This document shows, piece after piece, positions 1 through 5,786 of a stretch of DNA of 7,302 nucleotides. The translations under genes and the position numbers were made by a program. Numbering within the stretch: the first letter of the stretch is position 1; each line of letters begins with the position of its first letter. Origin of the DNA: Gemmatimonadota bacterium (GTDB lineage: Bacteria > Gemmatimonadota > Gemmatimonadetes > Gemmatimonadales > GWC2-71-9); NCBI GenBank assembly GCA_003221825.1, contig QHUE01000023.1:1-7302 (forward strand), written 5' to 3'. The notes beneath the pieces were generated by a model. It saw nothing but the letters and a program-made list of their open reading frames with translations, searched no databases and was not told the origin of the DNA.

Positions 1-1
1 C

Positions 2-736
2 GATTTGCATCGTGCCGGCGGGATTCCGCAGGTGATGCGCATTCTGTACGCCAATGGCGTGCTGCACGGCGACGCGCTGACGATCGATGGCCGCACGGTC
101 GCCGAGGTGATCAAGGATGTGCCGGCGCGCCCGTCGGCAGATCAGGACGTGATCCATCCGTGGGATCGACCGCTCGCTCCGCAGGGACACATCGTGATTT
201 TGCGTGGCAACCTGGCGCCCGAAGGCGCGGTCGCAAAGATCAGTGGGGGGGGGCGCGGCTCGTACGAGATCACCGGTCCCGCGCGTGTATTCGAGTCGGA
301 GGAGACGTGTCTAGCCGCCATTCTGGCTGGGAGTATTCAGGCGGGCGACGTCATCGTGATTCGGTACGAGGGGCCGAAGGGCGGACCGGGAATGCGCGAG
401 ATGCTGGCGCCGACGGCGGCGCTGATCGGGGCGGGGCTGGGCGAGACGGTGGGCCTGATTACCGACGGCCGGTTTTCCGGGGGCACGCACGGGCTTGTCG
501 TGGGACATGTGGCCCCGGAGGCGGCGCTGGGCGGCCCGCTGGCGCTGGTCGAGGAAGGCGATCCGATCACGATCGATGCCGGCCGCGGCGACCTCCGCAT
601 CAACGTCGCCGACCGCGTGCTCCAGACGCGGCGCGCGAAATGGAAAGCGCCGGCCCCGCGCTATACGTCCGGCGTGCTGGCGAAGTACGCCCGGCTCGTG
701 TCGAGCAGCAGTCACGGTGCGGTGACGGATGCCTGA
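2..736 (+). CDS. ilvD: Dihydroxy-acid dehydratase, C-terminal part (5' end outside window)
   Basis: This is the last 244 residues of dihydroxy-acid dehydratase, which dehydrates 2,3-dihydroxy-3-methyl(iso)valerate to the 2-keto acids in cytosolic isoleucine and valine synthesis. The reading frame is open from base 2, so the gene starts upstream; a full-length family member has about 560 residues. Visible family signatures are LRGNLAPEGAVAKISG, GPARVFESEE, RYEGPKGGPGMREML and the active-site segment DGRFSGGTHG, whose serine (codon 476-478) is the proposed catalytic base. The Fe-S cluster cysteines and the N-terminal domain lie outside the window. A run of nine G (245-253) sits in the ISGGG segment, but the frame continues correctly on both sides. 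The stop overlaps the pheA start by 8 bases, suggesting one operon with coupled translation. The related 6-phosphogluconate and sugar-acid dehydratases share this fold, but the motifs read as IlvD. Confidence 0.93.
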   Translation, partial: DLHRAGGIPQVMRILYANGVLHGDALTIDGRTVAEVIKDVPARPSADQDVIHPWDRPLAPQGHIVILRGNLAPEGAVAKISGGGRGSYEITGPARVFESEETCLAAILAGSIQAGDVIVIRYEGPKGGPGMREMLAPTAALIGAGLGETVGLITDGRFSGGTHGLVVGHVAPEAALGGPLALVEEGDPITIDAGRGDLRINVADRVLQTRRAKWKAPAPRYTSGVLAKYARLVSSSSHGAVTDA

Positions 737-1541
737 GGCAGTCGCAATCCAGGGCGAAGCGGGATCGTTCAGTCACGCCGCGGCGCTCGAGACTCACGGC
801 CGGGAGCTCCGGCTCATCCCCTGCGCCACGTTCACGGATCTGTTTCGCGCGGTGGAAACGGGACAGGCGACGAGCGGCATGGTGCCGATCGAAAACACAC
901 TCGCCGGATCGGTGCATGAGAATTACGACCTGTTGAGCGCGCACGCGCTACACGTCGTCGCTGAAACCGAGCTGCGCATTCGTCATTGCCTGATCGCGCC
1001 GCCGCGGATGACGTTGGGTCACGTTCATCGCGTCGCGTCGCACCCCGTCGCGCTGGCGCAGTGTCGTCACTTTTTCTTGACGCACCCGGATGTCGTCGCG
1101 GTGCCGGCGTACGACACCGCCGGCAGTGTGCGCGATGTGATGTCAGGCAAGGTCGACGCCGACGCGGCCATCGCCTCGAAACTCGCCGCCGAGCTCTACG
1201 GAGCCGACGTGCTCGCGGAGGGGTTGGAGGATCACGCCGAGAACTACACACGATTTCTCGTCATCGCCCGTGATCCGGCGCCGCGTGAGCAGGCGAACAA
1301 GACGTCGTTGATGCTGTCGCTGGGAAACACACCGGGCACGCTGCATCGGGCGCTGGGCGTGTTCGCCGCGCGGGGATTGAACCTGACGAAGATCGAGTCG
1401 CGACCGCTGCCGGGACGCCCGTGGGAGTATCTGTTCTACCTGGATGTCGTCGATTCCGGCCAGGGCATCGGCCCGGCGATCGAGGAGTTGGCAGCGTTTA
1501 CGTCCGGTATCCGCATCCTCGGCACGTATCCGGCGCGCTAG
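729..1541 (+). CDS. pheA: Prephenate dehydratase (monofunctional, PDT-ACT)
   Basis: This cytosolic enzyme converts prephenate to phenylpyruvate, the committed step of phenylalanine synthesis. It has 270 residues. The catalytic PDT domain spans about residues 4-180, with GEAGSFSHAAA at 9-19, VPIENTLAGSV at 52-62, a SHPVALAQC segment near 104-112, YDTAGS at 128-133 and the catalytic Thr-Arg-Phe (NYTRF) at 172-176. A regulatory ACT domain follows from about 192, with PGTLH (the GALV-type motif) at 202-206 and the phenylalanine-binding ESRP at 223-226, so feedback inhibition by Phe is likely. No chorismate mutase domain is fused, unlike E. coli PheA, so a separate mutase must exist elsewhere. The ATG at 729 lies inside the end of ilvD (overlap ATGCCTGA) and no strong Shine-Dalgarno precedes it, which suggests translation coupled to ilvD. 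Homology begins right after this start. The TAG stop shares CTAG with the stop of the convergent synthetase gene. Confidence 0.95.
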   Translation: MPEAVAIQGEAGSFSHAAALETHGRELRLIPCATFTDLFRAVETGQATSGMVPIENTLAGSVHENYDLLSAHALHVVAETELRIRHCLIAPPRMTLGHVHRVASHPVALAQCRHFFLTHPDVVAVPAYDTAGSVRDVMSGKVDADAAIASKLAAELYGADVLAEGLEDHAENYTRFLVIARDPAPREQANKTSLMLSLGNTPGTLHRALGVFAARGLNLTKIESRPLPGRPWEYLFYLDVVDSGQGIGPAIEELAAFTSGIRILGTYPAR

Positions 1542-3001
1542 GCCGGATTCTTAGCGAGCTCCTCCTCCACCAGCTTGCGCCGGAGAATCTTCAGAGCGCC
1601 GCTCTTGGGGAGCTCGCCCCGGAATTCGACGACGCGCGGCACTTTGTACGCCGCGAGGTTTTCCCGACAGAACGCGAGCACCTCCGCGACCGTCGCCTGG
1701 TAGCCGGGCTTCAATACCACGAACGACTTGACGAGCTCGCCGCGCTTCGGATCCGGCAGGCCGATCGTCGCTGCTTCGAGCACCGCGGGGTGGCTCATCA
1801 ACACGCCGTCGACTTCGTCGGGGAACACCTTGTAGCCCGAGACGACAATCATTTCCTTCTTCCGTCCGACAATACGGTGGAAGCCGTCGGCGTCGATGAC
1901 GGCGAGGTCTCCGGTGTACAGCCAGCCGTCACGCAACGCGAGCGCGCTCTCGTCCGGCATGTTCCAGTACCCACGCATGACCTGCGGCCCTCGGATGATC
2001 AGCTCCCCCGGCTCCCCCGATCCTGTCTCGGTGACCCCGTCGTCGACGCTCACCGTCCGCGAGTCCGTGTCGGGGATCGGTACGCCGATGGTCCCGGGCT
2101 TGCGCAGGCCGTTCAGTGGATTCATGTGCGTCACGGGCGACGCTTCGGACAGCCCGAATCCTTCGACGATGCGCGATCCCGTGAGCTCCTCGAAGCGCCG
2201 CAGCACGTCCTCCGCCATCGCGGCGGAACCGGAAAAGCAGCGCTTCACGCTCTGCAAATCGATGTCGCCGATCTTCGGGTAATTGAGGATCGCGTTGAAG
2301 ATGGCCGGCACCGCGGGCAGCATCGTGACGCGGTGGGTGGCGACAGCGCGCACGATCGCCTTGACGTCCCGTGGATCGGGGATCAGGACCATCGTGCCGC
2401 GGATGCTCACGGGAAAGTTCATGGCCGCGGTCATTCCAAACGCATGGAACAACGGCAGTGCCGTGAGGAAGACCTCCTTCCCCTCTTCGAGTCCGGTGAA
2501 CCACGCCCGCGACTGCTGCAGGTTCGCGGACAGGTTGCCGTGCGTGAGCATCGCGCCCTTGGAGACGCCGGTCGTGCCCCCCGTGTACTGCAACACGGCG
2601 AGGTCATCGGGGCGTGGGGCCGCCGGCAGGGGAGCGGGCTTCGTCTCCTTCACGAGTTTCAGGAAGTCATGCACGCCGGGCTCGGGCGCTACCCTCGCCA
2701 CTCGCGGCGGGTCGGCGTGCGCGAGCTTGCGGCGCGCGAAGAACTTCAGCGGATAGCGCATGTAGTCCGGGATGGACGTGATGATGTAATGCTCGATCGG
2801 AAGCCGCGCCCGGGCGGCCCGAATCCGGTCGGCGTACAGGAAATCGGTGACGACCGCGACGCGGCACCCGGCGTCCGACCACTGATGCTCCAGCTCGCGT
2901 GGCGTGTACAGCGGATTCGTCATGACGACCTGCGCGCCCAACGACAACGTCGCATAGTAGGCGATGACCGTCTGCGGGATGTTGGGAAGCTGGATGGCCA
3001 C
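1538..3001 (-). CDS. FadD-like long-chain acyl-CoA synthetase, N-terminally truncated (possible pseudogene)
   Basis: This ANL-superfamily enzyme would activate a fatty acid with ATP to an acyl-adenylate and then to acyl-CoA. From the GTG at 3001 it has 487 residues, against about 550-570 for typical FadD. Seen in order: TNPLYTPRELEHQ (28-40), the ATP-binding P-loop YTGGTTGVSKG (139-149), LPLFHAFGM (182-190), the adenylate motif GFGLSEASP (281-289), DGWLYTGDL (358-366), the hinge motif GRKKEMIVVSGYKVFPDE (379-396) and the C-terminal catalytic-lysine motif PKSGALKILRR (465-475, Lys471). In that last motif the residue before the lysine is Leu rather than the usual Gly. The N-terminal 70-90 residues are absent. 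FadD-like sequence runs upstream in frame to about 3070, but there is no ATG, GTG or TTG between 3002 and the in-frame stop at 3113-3115. The GTG has no Shine-Dalgarno. I infer a 5' deletion. The gene is either inactive or starts at an unusual codon. It is head to head with the MFS gene and tail to tail with pheA. Confidence 0.85.
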   Translation of the reverse strand: MAIQLPNIPQTVIAYYATLSLGAQVVMTNPLYTPRELEHQWSDAGCRVAVVTDFLYADRIRAARARLPIEHYIITSIPDYMRYPLKFFARRKLAHADPPRVARVAPEPGVHDFLKLVKETKPAPLPAAPRPDDLAVLQYTGGTTGVSKGAMLTHGNLSANLQQSRAWFTGLEEGKEVFLTALPLFHAFGMTAAMNFPVSIRGTMVLIPDPRDVKAIVRAVATHRVTMLPAVPAIFNAILNYPKIGDIDLQSVKRCFSGSAAMAEDVLRRFEELTGSRIVEGFGLSEASPVTHMNPLNGLRKPGTIGVPIPDTDSRTVSVDDGVTETGSGEPGELIIRGPQVMRGYWNMPDESALALRDGWLYTGDLAVIDADGFHRIVGRKKEMIVVSGYKVFPDEVDGVLMSHPAVLEAATIGLPDPKRGELVKSFVVLKPGYQATVAEVLAFCRENLAAYKVPRVVEFRGELPKSGALKILRRKLVEEELAKNPA

Positions 3002-3114
3002 TCGGGTGTCACGCGCGACACCGAGTCGGGCCAGCGCGGTTGCGAACCGGTCGACGTGGTCCTTGAGTTGCTTGAGCCGACCGGCAGCGCGGCGCGTATG
3101 CTTGTCGGGCTCTC
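3002..3114 (-). other. Start-less upstream remnant of the acyl-CoA synthetase frame
   Basis: Reading the minus strand upstream of the GTG at 3001 gives 37 further open codons ending at an in-frame TGA (3113-3115). The part nearest the gene, QLKDHVDRFATALARLGV (about 3070-3017), looks like the normal FadD N-terminal segment, where the Y-x-x-L-K-D-x-V-D-R-F-A-x-A-L pattern is common. The outer part (about 3071-3112) no longer resembles FadD. No ATG, GTG or TTG lies in this stretch. The plus-strand MFS gene begins at 3115. This is the evidence that the synthetase once extended further and lost its 5' end at this junction. Any promoter and leader for the MFS gene must also lie in or beyond this stretch. 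Confidence 0.6.
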
Positions 3115-4386
3115 ATGATTCCCACCGCGTCTCACGATTTCACGCGCACGGCCCGCGTGGGGCTCGTGGTACTCACGCTGATCAACCTGTTCAACTACCT
3201 GGACCGGTGGATCGTCGCGGCGCTGGCGGAAAGCATGAAGCACTCGGAGCTCCAGCTCTCCGACACGCAGCTCGGGTCGCTCATGACCGGGTTCATCATC
3301 GTGTACATGCTCGCCGCGCCGTTATTCGGTTCGCTCGGCGACACCCGCCGGCGAACGCGCCTGATCGCTCTCGGCGTCGGCGTGTGGAGCCTGGCGACCG
3401 CGGCGGCGGGTTTCGCGTGGAACTTCGCGTCGTTGTTTGTGGCCCGCGCGGCAGTGGGGATCGGCGAGGCGGCGTACGGGACGATGTCGCCGGCGCTGCT
3501 CGCGGACTACTTCCCGCGCGAGCGGCGGGGGCGGGTCTTCGCGATCTTCTTCGCCGCCATTCCGATCGGCTCAGCGCTGGGCTACATGGTGGGGGGGCTC
3601 ATGGACCACTACTTCGGCTGGCGGCCGGCGTTCTGGGTCGCGGGGTTCCCGGGGCTCGTCCTCGCAGTGCTCGCGTGGCGGCTGTACGAGCCGCAGCGGG
3701 GAGCGCAGGAACCGGAGAGCGCGCCTCCACCAGGCGCCCACGGACTCTCGCTCGGCCGCGCGACCAGAGCGGCGTACGCGGTGCTGCTCCGGAATCGTCC
3801 TTACATGCGCACCGTCTTGGGGTACGCCGCCTATACGTTCGCGATCGGTGCGCTGGCGTTCTGGATGCCTTCGTTTCTCGAGCGCGTGCGCGGCATCCCC
3901 AAAGCGCGGGCAACAGTGCAGTTCGGCGCGATCGTCGTGGTCACCGGATTCCTCGGAACCTATGGCGGCGGATGGGTGGGTGACCGGCTGCTGCGCGTTT
4001 CGAAGCAGGCGTACATGTGGCTGTCGGGCGGTGTCACTTTGGTCGCGGCACCCCTCACCTTCGTGGCTCTCGCCGCACGGGCTCCGGCTCTGTACTGGGT
4101 CGCGATCATCGTAGCGGAGCTGTGTCTGTTCGCATCGACGGGGCCGATCAACTCGGCGATCGTGAACGCCGTGTCGCCCCACATGCGCGCGACGGCGGTG
4201 GCGTTGAGCATCTTCACGATCCACATCCTGGGAGACGTGCCGTCCCCCGCCTTGGTCGGCGCGATCTCGGACGCCCGCTCGCTGGCGCAGGCGATGCTGA
4301 TCATTCCTGTCGCGATCATGGTGAGCGGGGCAATTTGGACGTACGCGGCGTGGCGCGAATCGCGGGCGGTGGCGCTGGTCGCATGA
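3115..4386 (+). CDS. MFS transporter, Spinster-like
   Basis: This is an inner-membrane major facilitator superfamily carrier of 423 residues, with about 12 hydrophobic segments beginning near residue 15 (VGLVVLTLINLFNYLD). Family features are NYLDR at 27-31 in the first helix, LSDTQLGSLMTGF at 48-60, the loop 2-3 motif LFGSLGDTRRR at 70-80 (a GxLaDRxGRK-type motif A) and RAAVGIGEAAYGTMSP at 111-126, which carries the Arg and Glu typical of Spinster proteins. DYFPRERRGR at 131-140 is also typical. Spinster proteins move sphingolipids and lysophospholipids in animals. Bacterial members are mostly uncharacterised, so the substrate here is unknown. The last codons overlap the start of the acyltransferase gene in ATGA, indicating translational coupling and perhaps a shared lipid task. 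The ATG at 3115 is chosen because TM1 follows normally. No clear Shine-Dalgarno precedes it. A run of seven G (3591-3597) encodes part of a Gly-Gly and keeps frame. Confidence 0.9.
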   Translation: MIPTASHDFTRTARVGLVVLTLINLFNYLDRWIVAALAESMKHSELQLSDTQLGSLMTGFIIVYMLAAPLFGSLGDTRRRTRLIALGVGVWSLATAAAGFAWNFASLFVARAAVGIGEAAYGTMSPALLADYFPRERRGRVFAIFFAAIPIGSALGYMVGGLMDHYFGWRPAFWVAGFPGLVLAVLAWRLYEPQRGAQEPESAPPPGAHGLSLGRATRAAYAVLLRNRPYMRTVLGYAAYTFAIGALAFWMPSFLERVRGIPKARATVQFGAIVVVTGFLGTYGGGWVGDRLLRVSKQAYMWLSGGVTLVAAPLTFVALAARAPALYWVAIIVAELCLFASTGPINSAIVNAVSPHMRATAVALSIFTIHILGDVPSPALVGAISDARSLAQAMLIIPVAIMVSGAIWTYAAWRESRAVALVA

Positions 4387-5753
4387 GGACGGTATTGCGT
4401 CCGCTGCTCCGCCTGGTGCTGCGGATCTTCTTCCGCCGCATCGAAGTCACCGGCGTCGCGCGGGTGCCCACGGCAGGCCCGGTCATTTTCGTGCTCAACC
4501 ACCCGAACGGACTCATCGATCCCGCGTTTCTCCTGTGTCTCGCGCCGCGCCGCGTATCCTTCCTCGCGAAGGCCCCGCTCTTCAGTATGCCGGTGATCGG
4601 CGCGATCGCGCGGGCGTTCGAGGCGATCCCCGTCCACCGCCGCCAGGATGCGGGGTCCGATCTTGCGAAGAATGCGCAGACGTTTGAGGCGGCGCGTGCC
4701 GTCCTCGTGCGTGGCGGCACGATCGCCATTTTCCCCGAGGGCACCTCCCACAGCGACCCGAAGCTACGACCACTCAAGACCGGCACCGCCCGTATCGCAC
4801 TCGGCGCTGCCGCTGCGTTGCCGCCGGACGTGGCGCTGGAGATCGTGCCGGCGGGCCTGTATTACCGGGCCAAGAAGACCTTCCGCACTGCGGCGCTGCT
4901 GCATTTCGGAGATCCGTTGCCGGTGGAGCGAATCCCGCTGCAGCCGGGAGCCGAGCCGCCGCCCGAGCCGGTGCTGCAACTCACCGAACGGCTTGGGAGT
5001 GCGTTGCGGGCAGTCACGCTCGAGGCCGATGCAGGGGAGGTGCATGCGCTCATCGCGCGAGCGCAGCGCATCTTCAGCGCCGCTGACGACGCGACGAGCG
5101 CGCCGGTGTCGCTCGAGGACGAGTTCGCACAACGCCGCCGGTTCCTTGCGGGATATGAGGTGGTGCGTCAGCGTTGGCCCGAACGAGTCGCCGCGCTCCA
5201 AGGGCGGCTCGAGCGCCATGCAGCGGCACTCGCGGCCGCTGGTTTGGACGCGAAACAGCTCGCGCCGCGGAGCTACGCGTGGATACGCGTCATCACGTAC
5301 GCGGTGAAGAGCGTGCTATTCCTGATGCTCGGACTCCCGGTCGCCGTCGTCGGCCTGGTGGTGCATTACCCGGCCTACTGGGTCGTTGATTGGGTCGCCA
5401 CCGGAATAACGAAAGAGAAGGAGGATGCGCTCGCGACAGTCAAACTGCTCGCCGCGATGCTACTCTTCCCCATCACGTGGGCGGCGCTCGTCGTGGCGGT
5501 GTGGCTGTGGCGGGGCCCCTGGGCCGCCGCGCTCGTGGCGCCGGTGCTACCCCTCACGGGGTACGTGGCATTGCAATTCGCGGAACGGCTCGATCGCGTG
5601 ATTGGCGCGACGCGGGCGCTGGGCATCTTCCTCTTTCGCCGCCGTGCATTCCTGCGCCTGACAGCCGAGCGCCGAGCGATCCGGGAGCAGATTCTCGAGT
5701 TAGGACGAGAGGTGGATGCGATCGGTGGCTCACTGCCCACCACGCAGGCATAA
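4383..5753 (+). CDS. PlsC-like glycerolipid acyltransferase with membrane C-terminal extension
   Basis: This 456-residue protein is a lysophospholipid/glycerol-phosphate acyltransferase (LPLAT) transferring an acyl chain to a (lyso)glycerophosphate acceptor at the membrane. The LPLAT domain covers about residues 15-215. It has VLNHPNGLIDP at 37-47 (catalytic His40 and Asp46, spaced HX5D rather than the usual HX4D), FEAIPVHRR at 79-87 (motif II), IFPEGTSHSDPKLRPLKTG at 116-134 (motif III) and VPAGLYYRAKKTF at 155-167 (motif IV). A basic, hydrophobic N-terminus (RPLLRLVLRIFFRR) probably binds the membrane. Residues 216-300 are charged and probably helical. Hydrophobic segments follow near 305-335 and 355-400, then an Arg-rich tail. 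This makes it nearly twice the length of PlsC (about 240). The ATG at 4383 overlaps the MFS stop in ATGA. The frame is open further upstream inside the MFS gene, but that extension has no homology. It ends with tandem stops TAA TAG (5751-5756). Acceptor and acyl donor are not determined. Confidence 0.88.
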   Translation: MRTVLRPLLRLVLRIFFRRIEVTGVARVPTAGPVIFVLNHPNGLIDPAFLLCLAPRRVSFLAKAPLFSMPVIGAIARAFEAIPVHRRQDAGSDLAKNAQTFEAARAVLVRGGTIAIFPEGTSHSDPKLRPLKTGTARIALGAAAALPPDVALEIVPAGLYYRAKKTFRTAALLHFGDPLPVERIPLQPGAEPPPEPVLQLTERLGSALRAVTLEADAGEVHALIARAQRIFSAADDATSAPVSLEDEFAQRRRFLAGYEVVRQRWPERVAALQGRLERHAAALAAAGLDAKQLAPRSYAWIRVITYAVKSVLFLMLGLPVAVVGLVVHYPAYWVVDWVATGITKEKEDALATVKLLAAMLLFPITWAALVVAVWLWRGPWAAALVAPVLPLTGYVALQFAERLDRVIGATRALGIFLFRRRAFLRLTAERRAIREQILELGREVDAIGGSLPTTQA

Positions 5754-5754
5754 T
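5726..5754 (+). promoter_or_regulatory. Possible sigma-70-like promoter for the Gfo/Idh/MocA gene
   Basis: CATAAT at 5749-5754 matches the -10 consensus TATAAT at five of six bases and stands out in very GC-rich sequence. A 17-base spacer upstream leads to TGGCTC (5726-5731), a poor -35 match (three of six). A transcript starting near 5761 would place the AGGAG ribosome site and the ATG at 5787 at sensible distances. The hexamer overlaps the acyltransferase stop codon, so the match could be chance. Confidence 0.25.
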
Positions 5755-5776
5755 AGACTGCTCAAACCCGCACCTC

Positions 5777-5781
5777 AGGAG
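5777..5781 (+). promoter_or_regulatory. Ribosome-binding site of the Gfo/Idh/MocA gene
   Basis: AGGAG ends five bases before the ATG at 5787. It is the only strong Shine-Dalgarno sequence seen before a start codon in this window and fixes the start of the oxidoreductase. The other complete genes here rely on overlapping stop/start codons or have weak upstream purines. Confidence 0.75.
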
Positions 5782-5786
5782 TCGCC

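Noticed and set aside
311..944. Several minus-strand and off-frame ORFs across ilvD and pheA
   Set aside because: They are Arg/Ala/Pro-rich shadows with no family resemblance, opposite or out of frame with two well-recognised enzymes.
3063..3102. Possible promoter for the MFS gene (TTGAGC at 3072-3077 and TATGCT at 3097-3102)
   Set aside because: The -10 match is four of six with a 19-base spacer, and the implied leader would be only a few bases. It is too weak to annotate.
1421..3118. A 565-codon open frame on the plus strand opposite the acyl-CoA synthetase
   Set aside because: Its translation is rich in Arg, His and Asp with no recognisable domain. The opposite strand carries a clear ANL enzyme; long antisense frames are expected in GC-rich genes.
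3113..3118. Palindrome TCATGA at the MFS start as an operator
   Set aside because: A six-base palindrome is expected by chance, and no longer dyad symmetry surrounds it.
4017..4382. In-frame upstream extension of the acyltransferase inside the MFS gene
   Set aside because: The extra residues are a low-complexity Arg/Gly-rich shadow of the MFS gene. Homology starts after the ATG at 4383, which forms a standard ATGA overlap.
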